Of a stretch of DNA of 64,000 nucleotides, positions 23,766-34,683 are shown in pieces. The notes beneath the pieces are model-generated. The model saw only the letters and a list, made by a program, of their open reading frames with translations, made no database searches and was not told where the DNA came from. Position 1 is the first letter of the stretch, and each line of letters starts with the position of its first letter. Origin of the DNA: Vibrio penaeicida (lineage in GTDB: Bacteria; Pseudomonadota; Gammaproteobacteria; Enterobacterales; Vibrionaceae); the NCBI RefSeq assembly GCF_019977755.1, contig NZ_AP025144.1:62001-126000 (forward strand), read 5' to 3'. The position numbers and the translations under genes were made by a program.

Positions 23766-24767
23766 TCAGCGATTTTTTGCCATTTCACGTAGCGCTTCTT
23801 TCTCAGCGTCGGATAGGAATGCGATGTCCAAGCCATTGATTTGTGCTTGGCGAATTTGCTCTTGGCTCAAGCCTGCTGCTGGAGCTGCCACTTCAAATTC
23901 ATAAGGCTGCTCAATACCTTCAACTGCTGGGTCATCGGTATTAATACACGCTTTCACGCCGTGCTCTAGGAAGGTTTTCAGCGGGTGGTTAGCCAGTGAA
24001 TCAACCGTGCTGGTTTGGAAGTTAGACGTTAGGCAAGATTCAATACCAATACCGTGTTCAGCAAGGTAATCCATCAACTTAGGATCGTGAATCGCTTTCA
24101 CGCCGTGCCCGATACGGACAGCGCCAAGTTCTTGAATCGCTTGCCACATACTTTCTGCACCTGCTGCTTCACCTGCGTGAATTGTAACTTGTAAGCCTGC
24201 GTCTTGAACCTGCTTGAAGTGGTTAATAAAGCGATCACCTGGTTGACCAAGTTCATCACCGGCTAGGTCAATAGCAACCAATTTGTCTTTGTGTGCAAGT
24301 AAACCGTCCAGTTCTTGTTGGCAAGCATCTTGGCCAAACGTACGGCTCATAATTCCGATAAGGTTGGTTTTTACACCGTAGTCGCGTGAACCAGCTTGTA
24401 CCCCATCAATAACCGCTTCTACTACACCTTCAATAGGCAGTTTGTGTTTCATTGCCATGTAGTAAGGCGAGAAACGAAGCTCAGCGTAATCGATTTGAGC
24501 ATTCAATGCGTCTTCTACGTTTTCGTAAGCAATACGACGGCATGCATCCAAGTCACCCAGTACGGCTACACCCCAGTCTAACTTGGACAGAAATGCAACG
24601 AGTGAAGGCTCAGCTTCAACAATTTGTACGTGCGGACGAAGCGCTTCCAAATCGTATGCGGGAAGTGCCACGCCAAATTTTTTGCCAAGATCAAGAATCG
24701 TCTGGCTACGGACGTTACCGTCGAGGTGGCGGTGAATATCAGTTAAAGGCAGGTTTTTGGTGATCAT
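23766..24767 (-). CDS. add: Adenosine deaminase
   Basis: 333 aa. Converts adenosine and deoxyadenosine to inosine and deoxyinosine in purine salvage. Zinc ligands are visible in 'DIHRHLDGN' (H-x-H), 'IHAGEA' (H and catalytic E follow) and 'NTDDPA' (Asp-Asp), and 'IGHGV' gives the further conserved His. The length matches bacterial Add proteins. Monocistronic, ending at a strong shared terminator. Confidence 0.96.
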   Translation of the reverse strand: MITKNLPLTDIHRHLDGNVRSQTILDLGKKFGVALPAYDLEALRPHVQIVEAEPSLVAFLSKLDWGVAVLGDLDACRRIAYENVEDALNAQIDYAELRFSPYYMAMKHKLPIEGVVEAVIDGVQAGSRDYGVKTNLIGIMSRTFGQDACQQELDGLLAHKDKLVAIDLAGDELGQPGDRFINHFKQVQDAGLQVTIHAGEAAGAESMWQAIQELGAVRIGHGVKAIHDPKLMDYLAEHGIGIESCLTSNFQTSTVDSLANHPLKTFLEHGVKACINTDDPAVEGIEQPYEFEVAAPAAGLSQEQIRQAQINGLDIAFLSDAEKEALREMAKNR

Positions 24768-24863
24768 GTTTACTTCCTAAATGCGACGAGTTTCGGCTAA
24801 TTCGCCTAAGTATAAAAATCATTTAGTAAACTGTCAGTACCATAAGAACAGATTATTGTTTGA

Positions 24864-27416
24864 TCAGTGCTGCTTTTCTTTAATGTTCACTAAATCTGTT
24901 GGCCATTCTGAGAAAGGAACCGGTCGGCTAAACAAAAATCCTTGCGCTTGAGGGCAGTCGAGTAAGCGGAGAAGTTCGGCTTGCTCTGTGGTTTCGACCC
25001 CTTCAGCCACAAGATTCACCTTGAAGCCCTTTGTGATGTTCACAATAGCGGCGACGACAGACGTTTCTATTTGCTCCCTTTCTAATTGAACGATGAACGA
25101 TCGGTCGATTTTCAAGCAATCAAAGGGCAATTTGTGGAGATAAGCAAGCGATGAATAACCAGTTCCAAAGTCATCAATGGCAATCTTAATGTTTAAGTCT
25201 TTAATGGCTTGCATGTTTTTCAAGATAATCGGGTCATTATCGACGATTCTCGATTCTGTAATCTCAAGCGTTAAGTTTTGGGCGTTTAGCCGTGTGTACT
25301 TAAGCACCATTTCCAACTCTTCAGTAAACCCTGGTTGGGATAATTGATTCACGGAGAGGTTAACATGCAAGCTGAATTCGGGGTGCCATTGCCCATTTTG
25401 AATGGCATTGGCGGTATCACTGCATGCTTTCAGTAAGATTTGCGAACCAATGTCGCCAATTAAGCCGCTTTCTTCTGCAACAGGGATAAAGTCGAGAGGT
25501 GGTACGACCCCATTTTCTTCCGAGACCCAACGCGCCAAGGCTTCAGCTCCTAGGATTTCACCACTTTCTAAATCAATGATGGGCTGATAAAACGGGACAA
25601 ATTCACTGTTGGCAATCGCTTCATTTAGGTTGGCGAGAGTTTGTGTTTTCTTACGAGAAACATCGGCCATTTCAGGGCGGTAGTACACAACGCGGAGCGC
25701 GTCCTGCTTGGCGTGGCTTAAGGCGATGCTGCTGTTGCGTAGCCATGTGCTCATATCATTTTTATCGCAGGATAAAACAATACCTATGGAGACATTGACG
25801 ACCACTGTCTCCGTACCCATATTGAATGGTGAGCTAAACGACTGTTTTATTCGAGTGACTAACTGCTCGACTGCCATTTCAGAGCCATTTCTAGGATCAT
25901 AAATAGCGAACTCATCACCTGCGACTCTGGCAAGCAATACGCGTTCGTGGCAAATATTCTTTAATCGCTGAGCAATAATGGTTAACAGTTGATCGCCACT
26001 GTAATGACCTAAGCTGTCGTTGATGTCTCGGAAGCGATCGATGCCAATGAGAATCAAAGATCCAGGTAGAGAAGATTTCAGATTACTGCTCGTTTCGATG
26101 AGACCTTGGCGGCTGTAGAGCTGAGTTAAAGAGTCGTAGACCAACTGAGTTCGTAGTGCTTCAAATGACGCCTTTAAGTTTTGAGTCATGTTGTTGAATG
26201 CCGACACCAACATGCTGGTTTCAAAGACTTTGCCCGGTTCTGGCATCGGGCTGTCCCAATCGCCTTTAGCTATTTCTCGCGCTGCGTTCGCTGTCGTTGT
26301 AATTGGGTGTGTAATGCGATTGAACACCAATACACCGATCAAAAAGCCCAATAAGCTGAAGGTCATACCAATCAGCCAACCACGTTGTTGTTGCTCTGGT
26401 AAGTCACCTAACAAATCGTGCTCAGAAATGGTAACGACAATGTACCATTCCAGACCGTATGGGTTGGTGTAGCGAGACAATTTATTGAAGTAGCGATCCC
26501 CATTGGCAACGTAGTCAAACATTACTGGCTGACTTTTAGCTTCCAAACGGTTGCTCGCGATGTACTTTGCACTTGTTTGTACAACAGGGTTCGTACTTTC
26601 TGTCATTTGTAGCCGCTGCCCTTTTATGGTCATCGGCGTGCCTTTGGATACCACGCTAGAGTTATCCGAATGCGCCACCAAGCGGTTATCCTGATCGAAG
26701 ATAAAAATGGAGGCAGCCGTTCTCTTTTTTTGGTCCACAAGGAAATTGTTGAACGTGTCGATTTTAATATCAGCGACCATGACACCAATCAGCTCATCGC
26801 TCACAATCACAGGGGTCGTTGCGGATAAGGTAATTTCTTGGCGTTCATCGGCATTGGTGTAAATGTTAGACCACGATGGGGAGCGCGATTCTGCCGCTGG
26901 GACATACCATGGACGAATTCTAGGGTCATAGCCCTGGAAGGTGGATTTGGCACCCGATTCGACATTTCTCCCCGAGTAGATAACCAAATCGTTTTCGGTG
27001 CGTTTGTCTTGAAGCATCAAGGTAAAATCAGAAGTAGGCTCTCGCCTAAAGCCGACAAACTCGCCTTCTTTACCACCAAAACCGACCACATCTAAGTGGG
27101 GGATGTTTTTGTATAAATGATTAAAACTTAAGGAGAGGAAATTCTCGATTTGATTGAGGTTACCGACCTGATACAGCCCGTTAAATTCGACGGATTTACT
27201 TAACGTAATGTTGGCTTGATAGGGCTCATCTAAAAAGATCGACAAACGGCTTTTCACGTTCTCAGTAAAAGCCATGAGCTGCTTATGGCTCAAATTAGAC
27301 ACCATATTCTCGAAGCTGCTCTTTTGAACGAAGGCAATTACCCCAAATGTGAACATGAACACGATCACAAAGGGTAAAATGACAGCCATTCGTAAAGTTA
27401 TCTTTTTATTCGCCAT
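24864..27416 (-). CDS. Membrane dCache-HAMP-GGDEF-EAL protein (c-di-GMP turnover)
   Basis: 850 aa; ATG 27416 fits GTAGGG upstream better than the in-frame start 13 codons earlier. Order: transmembrane helix (about 10-32), periplasmic dCache sensor (about 35-320), second helix 'WLIGMTFSLLGFLIGVLVF', HAMP, GGDEF and EAL. The GGDEF motif reads AGDEF ('RVAGDEF'), which may lower or abolish cyclase activity. The EAL domain keeps 'GAEALARW', 'LEITES', 'DDFGTGYSS' and 'EGVET', the residues needed for hydrolysis. It probably acts mainly as a c-di-GMP phosphodiesterase under control of an extracellular ligand. Transcribed behind ntrC, but separated by about 100 bp. Confidence 0.9.
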   Translation of the reverse strand: MANKKITLRMAVILPFVIVFMFTFGVIAFVQKSSFENMVSNLSHKQLMAFTENVKSRLSIFLDEPYQANITLSKSVEFNGLYQVGNLNQIENFLSLSFNHLYKNIPHLDVVGFGGKEGEFVGFRREPTSDFTLMLQDKRTENDLVIYSGRNVESGAKSTFQGYDPRIRPWYVPAAESRSPSWSNIYTNADERQEITLSATTPVIVSDELIGVMVADIKIDTFNNFLVDQKKRTAASIFIFDQDNRLVAHSDNSSVVSKGTPMTIKGQRLQMTESTNPVVQTSAKYIASNRLEAKSQPVMFDYVANGDRYFNKLSRYTNPYGLEWYIVVTISEHDLLGDLPEQQQRGWLIGMTFSLLGFLIGVLVFNRITHPITTTANAAREIAKGDWDSPMPEPGKVFETSMLVSAFNNMTQNLKASFEALRTQLVYDSLTQLYSRQGLIETSSNLKSSLPGSLILIGIDRFRDINDSLGHYSGDQLLTIIAQRLKNICHERVLLARVAGDEFAIYDPRNGSEMAVEQLVTRIKQSFSSPFNMGTETVVVNVSIGIVLSCDKNDMSTWLRNSSIALSHAKQDALRVVYYRPEMADVSRKKTQTLANLNEAIANSEFVPFYQPIIDLESGEILGAEALARWVSEENGVVPPLDFIPVAEESGLIGDIGSQILLKACSDTANAIQNGQWHPEFSLHVNLSVNQLSQPGFTEELEMVLKYTRLNAQNLTLEITESRIVDNDPIILKNMQAIKDLNIKIAIDDFGTGYSSLAYLHKLPFDCLKIDRSFIVQLEREQIETSVVAAIVNITKGFKVNLVAEGVETTEQAELLRLLDCPQAQGFLFSRPVPFSEWPTDLVNIKEKQH

Positions 27417-27517
27417 TGCCCTACATACAGTTAGTGAACGCCATCCTGTAATCAAGATTGGAGGCGCTATTGTAAAGGCTAGATATCAAGCTAGCGAGTT
27501 TTTTTTGAACAATTCGA

Positions 27518-28927
27518 CTAAATGTTTAACTCTTTTAGCTTTCTGGTGAGCGTATTCCGTCCCCATCCTAGAACTTTAGCGGCATCCTGCTTATGACCGT
27601 TAGTGTGATTTAGCGCTGTTTTTAAAAGTATACGTTCAAATTCGGGGAGTGCATAAGAAAGGAGCTCAGTTTCGCCAGAAGTCAGAGCTTCTTTCGCCCA
27701 TTCTTCTAGTTGAGACTGCCAACCGCCATTTTCATGAGAATTGGGCACGGATTTTGTCTCTTCGAACAGTTCTCGCGGTAAGTCAGAAGGCAAAACTTCA
27801 TTCCCGCTGGCCATTACGGTTAGCCATCGACAAATGTTTTCTAATTGACGAACGTTACCAGGCCAAGGCAGTTGGTTGAGGTTAATAACCGTATCTGGAT
27901 GCAAGGTTTTCATTTCCACGCCCAGCTCTTCGGCGGCGAGGTTCAAAAAGTGTTGCGTGAGTTTCTCAATGTCTTGCTTACGTTCACGTAGAGCGGGGAT
28001 GTGTACGCGGATAACATTCAGGCGATGGAAGAGATCTTCACGAAAGTCACCATCATGAACCAGCTTTTCTAGGTTTTGGTGGGTGGCTGCAATGATACGA
28101 ACGTCCACATTGATGGGAGAGTGACCGCCAACACGGTAAAATTGCCCGTCTGCCAAAACTCGCAGTAAACGAGTCTGGATATCCAGTGGCATGTCGCCAA
28201 TTTCATCTAGGAACAGAGTGCCGCCATTGGCTTGTTCAAAGCGCCCTTGGCGAACGGTGTTTGCCCCAGTAAATGCGCCTTTTTCATGACCAAATAACTC
28301 AGACTCGATCAAATCTTTAGGGATCGCAGCCATGTTCAAAGCAATGAAAGGGCTTTTCGCCCTAGGGCTATGGCGGTGTAAAGCATGAGCGACCAGTTCT
28401 TTACCAGTACCAGATTCGCCGTTTATTAAAACCGAAATGGAAGAACGAGATAAACGCCCAATAGCACGAAATACTTCCTGCATGGCAGGGGCTTCACCGA
28501 TGATCTCTGGGGCGTCGCTGATAAGGGGATCGGTGCTTTCTTGATGCCTCTTTTGTTCGTGACTGTGCGCGATGGCGCGCTCAACGAGTGTTAGGGTCTC
28601 ATCGATATCGAAAGGCTTCGGCAGGTATTCAAATGCGCCTTTTTGATAGGCGTTTACGGCTGCATCGAGGTCCGAGTGCGCCGTCATGATAATGACGGGT
28701 AAGTCTGGGTACTGCTGATGAACTTCTTTAAGTAGGTCTAAACCATCGATGCCGGGCATACGTATGTCGGACACTAGTACATCAGGTACTTGCCGTTCTA
28801 ACGCCATAAGCACGCTTTCGGCATCGGCAAACGTCTCGCACTGAATTTGCGCCGAAGATAAGGTTTTTTCCATAACCCAGCGGATAGAACTGTCGTCATC
28901 AACGACCCATACAAAGCCTTTACTCAT
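27518..28927 (-). CDS. glnG: Nitrogen regulator NtrC (NR(I))
   Basis: 469 aa. Receiver domain with acidic pocket ('VVDDDSS') and phospho-acceptor Asp in '[10 protein letters not shown]'; sigma-54 AAA+ domain with Walker A 'GESGTGKE', sigma-54 contact loop 'GAFTGA' and '[13 protein letters not shown]'; C-terminal Fis-type helix-turn-helix ending '[17 protein letters not shown]'. GGAGAG lies 6 nt before ATG 28927, which is preferred over the start seven codons upstream. Phosphorylated by NtrB, it activates glnA and other nitrogen-scavenging genes. It follows ntrB by 28 nt. Confidence 0.97.
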   Translation of the reverse strand: MSKGFVWVVDDDSSIRWVMEKTLSSAQIQCETFADAESVLMALERQVPDVLVSDIRMPGIDGLDLLKEVHQQYPDLPVIIMTAHSDLDAAVNAYQKGAFEYLPKPFDIDETLTLVERAIAHSHEQKRHQESTDPLISDAPEIIGEAPAMQEVFRAIGRLSRSSISVLINGESGTGKELVAHALHRHSPRAKSPFIALNMAAIPKDLIESELFGHEKGAFTGANTVRQGRFEQANGGTLFLDEIGDMPLDIQTRLLRVLADGQFYRVGGHSPINVDVRIIAATHQNLEKLVHDGDFREDLFHRLNVIRVHIPALRERKQDIEKLTQHFLNLAAEELGVEMKTLHPDTVINLNQLPWPGNVRQLENICRWLTVMASGNEVLPSDLPRELFEETKSVPNSHENGGWQSQLEEWAKEALTSGETELLSYALPEFERILLKTALNHTNGHKQDAAKVLGWGRNTLTRKLKELNI

Positions 28928-28955
28928 TGCGCTCTCTCCTAACAGCAATACCTGA

Positions 28956-30011
28956 TCATTTGATTGGTAAAATTATGGTGAATGTGGTTTTTCCAGGCCA
29001 GCTTTCGACATCGATTTTTCCCTGATGCTGGTCGATTAAGTTTTGTGAGATCGATAGCCCGAGCCCTGTGCCACCCTCACGCCCACTCACCATGGGGTAA
29101 AATAGCGTGTCTTGAAGCTCGCCAGGAATACCTGGACCGTTATCGATAATGTCTAACTTGGCAGCCAGTTTGTAGCGCTGCCCATGAATGTTAGCTTGAT
29201 GCACCGTTCTGGTGCGAAGCACAATTTCCCCGTGTTGTTGGTCGCCTAGAATTTGTGCGGCGTTACTGACAATGTTCAGTAATGCCTGCTCAATTTGGTC
29301 AGAATCCATCATGAGTGGCGGTAAACTCGGATCGTAATCACGCTTGATAGAGAGCGATTTTTTTGATTCTAATTCGACGAGCTGACGGACTTTTTCTAGT
29401 GCGAGGTGAAGATTGGCTTCCCGTTTCTCACCTGGCTTTTGGGGACCAAGTAAACGGTCGACCAGCGCGCGAAGCCTATCAGCCTGCTCAATAATGATTT
29501 GCGTGTATTCGCCTAGGCTTGGATCCGGCAGCATTTTGGATAAAAGCTGCGCCGCGCCGCGAAGCCCCCCTAAAGGGTTCTTGATTTCATGGGCGAGCCC
29601 TCGAACCAGAACTTTTGCAGCTTGTTGTTGAGCGTGTTGATTCAACTCTTGGCTTAATCGGCGTTGCTGACCAATCTTTCGAAGTTCAACCAACAAGAGA
29701 AGTTGCTTTTCCCAAGTAAAAGGGCTGACCGTGACTTCGACCATTGTCGGTTTTCCATCAATCACGAAGGTGACGTCGCTGTCTGTGATGCTCTGACCTG
29801 TCTGTAATGGTTGGGTCAGCATGCTCAGATCCATTGAAGCGTGTTGGATCAATTCTGCGAGCTTACAGGTTTGAAGGCGTTTTGCACTTTGTGAGAAAAG
29901 CAGTTCTGCTGCTGGGTTAGCGTAGTGCACGGCGAGCTGCTCATCTAGCAGCATGGTGGCTGTGACGATGTTATCGAGAATGGCGGTAGAGCGCAGATCG
30001 AGGGTGGTCAT
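28956..30011 (-). CDS. glnL: Nitrogen sensor histidine kinase NtrB (NR(II))
   Basis: 351 aa, cytoplasmic. N-terminal PAS-like domain, H-box 'GLAHEIKNPLGGLRGAAQLL' with the phospho-His, and ATP-binding boxes 'NIVSNAAQIL', 'DNGPGIP' and 'GREGGTGLGLSISQ'. It phosphorylates or dephosphorylates NtrC under PII control. An NtrC-type site lies at 30029-30045, just upstream, consistent with autoregulation of glnLG from its own promoter. Confidence 0.97.
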   Translation of the reverse strand: MTTLDLRSTAILDNIVTATMLLDEQLAVHYANPAAELLFSQSAKRLQTCKLAELIQHASMDLSMLTQPLQTGQSITDSDVTFVIDGKPTMVEVTVSPFTWEKQLLLLVELRKIGQQRRLSQELNQHAQQQAAKVLVRGLAHEIKNPLGGLRGAAQLLSKMLPDPSLGEYTQIIIEQADRLRALVDRLLGPQKPGEKREANLHLALEKVRQLVELESKKSLSIKRDYDPSLPPLMMDSDQIEQALLNIVSNAAQILGDQQHGEIVLRTRTVHQANIHGQRYKLAAKLDIIDNGPGIPGELQDTLFYPMVSGREGGTGLGLSISQNLIDQHQGKIDVESWPGKTTFTIILPIK

Positions 30012-30028
30012 GTCCTTACCTTATAGTT

Positions 30029-30045
30029 TGCACCAAAATGGTGCG
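30029..30045. promoter_or_regulatory. NtrC-binding site at ntrB
   Basis: TGCACCAAAATGGTGCG matches the TGCAC-N7-GTGCA operator at all but the last base. It lies 18 bp before the ntrB start, the position expected for repression or autoregulation. Confidence 0.85.
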
Positions 30046-30117
30046 TCGCTTGTTTAGTATGGAGCATGAACCTTAAAAGAAAAAGTTAATAAGCCGAAAT
30101 TGGCTCGTTAATCCTTA

Positions 30118-30684
30118 TTATCCCGTGGATTTCACCCTCGCTCGATGCAAATGCACCGTTACTGGAGAGGTAGATGCAATAAGCTTGCCGTCTCTAACTG
30201 CTTGTACAGCAAGTACATGAGTGCCTCTATCGACATTAATAAGCTGCCACAGTGGCTTGTTTTGTGGCGCGCCGTAAGGCTTCCCATCGAGCATCAATTG
30301 GAGTCGCTCACCAATGCCCAGTTTTCGGTTTTGATCCACTTGAACATTGATGATGCCGCGATTGCTTCGGATGGTTTGATTTTGCTCTAGATTGCTAATA
30401 GAAAGAGACAGTGGAGCCGCCTTCTTTGGCTTTTTCTTTTGTTCTGCCTTGGTCTTAGCGGTCTGTTTATTTTTCAGTGGTTTTGCTGGTGTAAAAACAG
30501 GATCGGGAGCACTTGTTTTGGCGTTTGGTAAAACAAACGATTCCTTTTTATTGGCAGGGCCATCGGGGGGGGTGTCGCTGATATGAAGGATGCCGTCGTC
30601 ATCGACCCATGAGTAGACAGTTTGGGCAATGGCGGCAGGAACAATCATCAAACTAAGCACAGTAAGTAGGGTGATCAGTTTCAT
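30118..30684 (-). CDS. Exported DUF4124-domain protein
   Basis: 188 aa. Signal peptide 'MKLITLLTVLSLMIVPAAIA' followed directly by the DUF4124 block 'QTVYSWVDDDGILHISDTPP'. Then a basic Lys/Pro linker (about 50-95) and a C-terminal beta-rich region resembling an Ig-like fold. It commonly lies beside glnA-ntrBC in vibrios and relatives; function unknown. ATG 30684 is chosen over a GTG three codons upstream because it starts the signal peptide. Confidence 0.82.
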   Translation of the reverse strand: MKLITLLTVLSLMIVPAAIAQTVYSWVDDDGILHISDTPPDGPANKKESFVLPNAKTSAPDPVFTPAKPLKNKQTAKTKAEQKKKPKKAAPLSLSISNLEQNQTIRSNRGIINVQVDQNRKLGIGERLQLMLDGKPYGAPQNKPLWQLINVDRGTHVLAVQAVRDGKLIASTSPVTVHLHRARVKSTG

Positions 30685-30819
30685 TGTAAGCACCAGTGTA
30701 GAGTACGTTAAAAGTTATAAGCTGCGCCTCTGATTGTATTTTTAAGTAAGGTTGGGCGTCACGCTAAAATGCTGGAGTTTTAACCTAATGCTAAGGGCTT
30801 GTTAATTAGAGTGAAATAT

Positions 30820-30846
30820 AAAAAAGGCCCGCCTGCGAGGCGAGCC
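30820..30846 (-). terminator. Terminator of glnA
   Basis: On the minus strand GGCTCGCCT and AGGCGGGCC form a GC-rich stem with loop CGC, followed by a T run (A run at 30821-30825 on the + strand). Confidence 0.88.
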
Positions 30847-30875
30847 TAATAATTATGTAAATAGTTACATCAATT

Positions 30876-32285
30876 TTACACTGAGTAGTAAAGTTCAAAC
30901 TCTAGTGGGTGAGTAGTCATGTTGATTTGCTCAACTTCTTTAGACTTCAATGTGATGTAAGAATCGATGAAGTCATCAGAGAATACGCCACCTGCAGTTA
31001 GGAACTCACGATCTTCGTCTAGTGCTGTAAGCGCTTCTTGTAGAGATTCCGCAACTGTTGGGATCTCTGCTGCTTCTTCAGCTGGAAGGTCGTAAAGGTC
31101 TTTATCCATTGCTTCACCAGGGTGGATCTTGTTCTTGATACCGTCAAGACCAGCCATAAGCATACAAGCAAACGCTAGGTATGGGTTTCCTGTTGGATCT
31201 GGGAAACGTACTTCGATACGACGTGCTTTCGGGCTTGGTACCACAGGGATACGGATAGAAGCAGAACGGTTACGTGCAGAGTATGCAAGCATTACAGGTG
31301 CTTCGAAGCCAGGTACAAGACGCTTGTATGAGTTCGTAGAAGCGTTCGCGAATGCGTTGATTGCGCGAGCGTGCTTGATGATACCGCCAATGTAGTGAAG
31401 CGCCATTTCAGATAGGCCGCCGTACTTGTCGCCAGCGAATAGGTTAACACCGTCTTTCGCTAGAGATTGGTGTACGTGCATGCCGCTACCGTTGTCACCA
31501 ACGAGTGGCTTAGGCATGAATGTCGCTGTCTTACCAAATGCGTGTGCAACGTTGTGTACCACGTATTTGTAAATTTGGATTTCATCCGCTTTTTCAGTCA
31601 ACGTGTTGAAACGTGTAGCGATTTCGTTTTGACCAGCAGTCGCAACTTCATGGTGGTGTGCTTCAACAACTAAACCCATTTCTTCCATGATCAAACACAT
31701 AGCAGAACGGATATCTTGAGATGAATCAACTGGTGCTACTGGGAAGTAACCACCTTTAACGCCTGGACGGTGGCCTTTGTTACCGCCTTCAATTTCAGAA
31801 CCTGTGTTCCAAGCTGCTTCGATGTCGTCAATCTTAAAGAAAGAACCAGACATGTCAGTGTTAAATTTCACATCGTCAAATAGGAAGAATTCTGGCTCAG
31901 GACCAACAAGAACAGTGTCCGCTACGCCAGATGAGCGCATGTATTCTTCAGCGCGCTTAGCGATAGAGCGAGGGTCACGGTCGTAGCCTTGCATAGTAGC
32001 AGGCTCTAGAATGTCACAACGTACGTTTAGCGTTGCATCTTCAGTGAATGGGTCAAGAACTGCGCTTGATGCATCCGGCATCATCACCATGTCTGACTCG
32101 TTGATGCCTTTCCAGCCAGCAACAGAAGAACCATCGAACATTTTACCTTCTTCGAAGAAGTCTGCATCGATTTGGTGAGCAGGGATAGAAATGTGCTGTT
32201 CTTTACCTTTAGTGTCGGTAAAGCGTAGGTCAACAAACTTAACTTCGTTTTCTTGGATTAACGATAGAACGTTTTCTACTGACAT
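30876..32285 (-). CDS. glnA: Glutamine synthetase, type I
   Basis: 469 aa, the usual GSI-beta length. Makes glutamine from glutamate, ammonia and ATP as a dodecamer. Metal and substrate motifs are readable ('[17 protein letters not shown]', '[10 protein letters not shown]', '[11 protein letters not shown]', '[20 protein letters not shown]'). The adenylylation loop with its Tyr is 'KDLYDLP'. GGAGG precedes the ATG. The upstream region carries a sigma-54-like promoter and NtrC sites. Codon use is that of a highly expressed gene. Confidence 0.98.
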   Translation of the reverse strand: MSVENVLSLIQENEVKFVDLRFTDTKGKEQHISIPAHQIDADFFEEGKMFDGSSVAGWKGINESDMVMMPDASSAVLDPFTEDATLNVRCDILEPATMQGYDRDPRSIAKRAEEYMRSSGVADTVLVGPEPEFFLFDDVKFNTDMSGSFFKIDDIEAAWNTGSEIEGGNKGHRPGVKGGYFPVAPVDSSQDIRSAMCLIMEEMGLVVEAHHHEVATAGQNEIATRFNTLTEKADEIQIYKYVVHNVAHAFGKTATFMPKPLVGDNGSGMHVHQSLAKDGVNLFAGDKYGGLSEMALHYIGGIIKHARAINAFANASTNSYKRLVPGFEAPVMLAYSARNRSASIRIPVVPSPKARRIEVRFPDPTGNPYLAFACMLMAGLDGIKNKIHPGEAMDKDLYDLPAEEAAEIPTVAESLQEALTALDEDREFLTAGGVFSDDFIDSYITLKSKEVEQINMTTHPLEFELYYSV

Positions 32286-32391
32286 CTTGGATAACCTCCA
32301 GTGTTATTAAAGCGTTGGTGCACAAGTTTAGTTAAACCGGCATTGATTAATTTGAACATTTAATAGCATTAATCGATGACAGTTCTGTGAA

Positions 32392-32407
32392 AGCTAAAAG
32401 TGTGCCA
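32392..32407 (-). promoter_or_regulatory. Sigma-54-type promoter of glnA
   Basis: Minus-strand TGGCAC-ACTTT-TAGCT matches the -24/-12 consensus TGGCAC-N5-TTGCW with one mismatch in the -12 box, 107 bp before the glnA start. An NtrC site lies about 85 bp further upstream, the normal enhancer distance. Confidence 0.75.
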
Positions 32408-32491
32408 AAAAAATAGATCCTTTAAATATCATGCAGTTATAACTTCATTCGCGATTTTGGTGCTTCATGTTGCACCATAATGATCTGCGGT

Positions 32492-32508
32492 TGCACCAGT
32501 GTGGTGCA
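32492..32508. promoter_or_regulatory. NtrC enhancer site upstream of glnA
   Basis: TGCACCAGTGTGGTGCA, a perfect 17-bp NtrC palindrome. A weaker half-site TGCACCATAATG lies beside it at 32471-32482. The rest of the glnA-typA gap (32509-32799) should hold the typA promoter; I see no other clear signal there. Confidence 0.9.
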
Positions 32509-32799
32509 GTCGGAATGAGTTTGCTTACACGATAGAGTCAGACCTATTCAGCGATCAATTGGCATGTTTGTCAATCGACTTTTTACGCCTCGAAAATCAA
32601 GTTTTCGGGTATCAAAATGGTTTAATTAACTCAAATGTTACAAATAGCGCCACTTTTCACCGTTTGAGATCACATATTCCTAGGCTTTTTCCTAAAATCT
32701 GGTACATTATTGACCGTTTTTTAAATCAAGTAAGCGGCTATTCGTCATGACACAAATGTGATGGGGGAGGCGGCTTCTTTTATAAGTGAATCAAGATCC

Positions 32800-34629
32800 A
32801 TGGCTACCCCACAGATTGATAAATTGAGAAATATCGCGATCATCGCGCACGTTGACCACGGTAAAACGACTCTGGTTGATAAATTGCTACAACAATCAGG
32901 CACCCTTGAGTCTCGCGGCGAAGCGGAAGAGCGAGTCATGGACTCGAACGACATCGAGAAAGAGCGTGGCATTACCATTCTTGCTAAAAACACAGCAATT
33001 AACTGGAATGATTACCGCATCAACATCGTAGATACCCCAGGACACGCCGATTTTGGTGGTGAAGTTGAGCGTATTATGTCGATGGTTGATTCTGTTCTGC
33101 TTATCGTTGACGCAGTAGACGGTCCAATGCCTCAGACTCGTTTCGTAACGCAAAAAGCTTTCGCACACGGTCTAAAGCCAATCGTTGTAATCAACAAGAT
33201 TGACCGCCCGGGTGCTCGTCCTGATTGGGTTATGGATCAAGTATTCGACCTATTCGACAACCTAGGCGCGACCGACGAACAGCTAGACTTCCAAGTGGTT
33301 TACGCATCAGCACTTAACGGCTGGGCTACGCTAGAAGAAGGCGAAGAAGGCGAGAACATGGAACCATTGTTCCAAGCAGTTGTAGATACTGTTGAAGCGC
33401 CTAACGTTGATATCGACGGTTCACTTCAAATGCAAATCTCTCAACTTGATTACAGCTCATACGTAGGTGTTATTGGTGTTGCTCGTGTTACTCGTGGTTC
33501 TGTTAAGCCAAACCAACAAGTCACTATCGTGAGCTCCGATGGCAAGCAGCGTAACGGTAAAGTGGGTACTGTACTTGGCTACCTAGGTCTTGAGCGCCAT
33601 GAAGTTGAACAAGCAAACGCTGGTGACATCATTGCAATTACAGGTCTTGGTGAACTGAAAATCTCAGACACTATCTGTGATCAAAACAACGTTGAAGCAA
33701 TGAAGCCGCTTTCTGTTGATGAGCCAACTGTAACCATGACGTTCCAGGTAAACACTTCTCCGTTCGCGGGTAAAGAAGGTAAGTTTGTGACGTCTCGCAA
33801 CATTCTTGAGCGTCTAGAAAAAGAATTGGTTCACAACGTAGCACTGCGTGTTGAAGAAACGGATAACCCAGATCGTTTCCGTGTATCTGGTCGTGGTGAG
33901 CTTCACCTATCTATCCTAATCGAAAACATGCGCCGTGAAGGCTTCGAGCTAGCGGTATCACGCCCAGAAGTTATCATCAAAGAAGAAGATGGTCAGCTGA
34001 TGGAACCGTATGAAACGGTAACCATCGACGTGCTAGAAGAGCACCAAGGTGGCATCATGGAGAACATCGGCTTACGTAAAGGTGAGCTAACAGACATGTC
34101 TCCAGATGGTAAAGGCCGTGTACGCATGGACTTTATGATGCCTTCTCGTGGTTTGATTGGTTTCCAAACGGAGTTCCTAACGCTAACGTCTGGTTCTGGT
34201 CTTCTTTACCATACGTTCGATCACTACGGTCCACACAAAGGTGGCGTAATTGGTCAGCGTAACAATGGTGTATTGGTTTCGAACGCAACAGGTAAGGCAC
34301 TGACTTACGCGCTGTTCAACCTACAAGATCGTGGTCGTCTATTTGCAGAGCACGCAGACGAAGTTTACGAAGGTCAAATCATCGGTATTCATAACCGTTC
34401 GAACGACCTAACAGTAAACTGTTTGAAAGGTAAGCAGCTAACCAACGTTCGTGCATCTGGTACAGATGAAGCGCAGGTTCTGTCTCCACCAATCAAGTAC
34501 ACGCTAGAGCAAGCACTTGAGTTTATTGATGAAGATGAACTAGTCGAAGTAACACCAGAAAACATTCGTATCCGTAAGAAATTACTTACTGAGAACGAAC
34601 GTAAGCGTGCTGCGCGTCCAGCAAAGTAA
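32800..34629 (+). CDS. typA: Ribosome-associated GTPase TypA/BipA
   Basis: 609 aa from ATG 32800 ('[21 protein letters not shown]'); an in-frame upstream ATG (32758) would add 14 unlikely residues. Translational GTPase with G1 'AHVDHGKT', G2 region 'ERGITI', G3 'DTPGHADF' and G4 'NKID', then EF-G-like domains II, III and V and the BipA-specific C-terminal domain. It binds the 70S ribosome and supports subunit assembly and growth at low temperature or under stress. Next to glnA, as in E. coli. Confidence 0.98.
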   Translation: MATPQIDKLRNIAIIAHVDHGKTTLVDKLLQQSGTLESRGEAEERVMDSNDIEKERGITILAKNTAINWNDYRINIVDTPGHADFGGEVERIMSMVDSVLLIVDAVDGPMPQTRFVTQKAFAHGLKPIVVINKIDRPGARPDWVMDQVFDLFDNLGATDEQLDFQVVYASALNGWATLEEGEEGENMEPLFQAVVDTVEAPNVDIDGSLQMQISQLDYSSYVGVIGVARVTRGSVKPNQQVTIVSSDGKQRNGKVGTVLGYLGLERHEVEQANAGDIIAITGLGELKISDTICDQNNVEAMKPLSVDEPTVTMTFQVNTSPFAGKEGKFVTSRNILERLEKELVHNVALRVEETDNPDRFRVSGRGELHLSILIENMRREGFELAVSRPEVIIKEEDGQLMEPYETVTIDVLEEHQGGIMENIGLRKGELTDMSPDGKGRVRMDFMMPSRGLIGFQTEFLTLTSGSGLLYHTFDHYGPHKGGVIGQRNNGVLVSNATGKALTYALFNLQDRGRLFAEHADEVYEGQIIGIHNRSNDLTVNCLKGKQLTNVRASGTDEAQVLSPPIKYTLEQALEFIDEDELVEVTPENIRIRKKLLTENERKRAARPAK

Positions 34630-34651
34630 TTTATAACGCTGAAAAATAATG

Positions 34652-34683
34652 AAGCCCTGTCAGTTTTGCTGGCGGGGCTTTTT
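34652..34683 (+). terminator. Terminator of typA
   Basis: AAGCCC (34652-34657) and GGGCTT (34675-34680) with an inner CAG/CTG, then TTT. The remaining gap to 35005 is AT-rich, without a visible gene; it probably carries the protease promoter. Confidence 0.85.

Noticed and set aside
25402-27095. Several ORFs of 60-94 codons antisense to the GGDEF-EAL gene
   Set aside because: All lie opposite well-supported domains and lack start signals.
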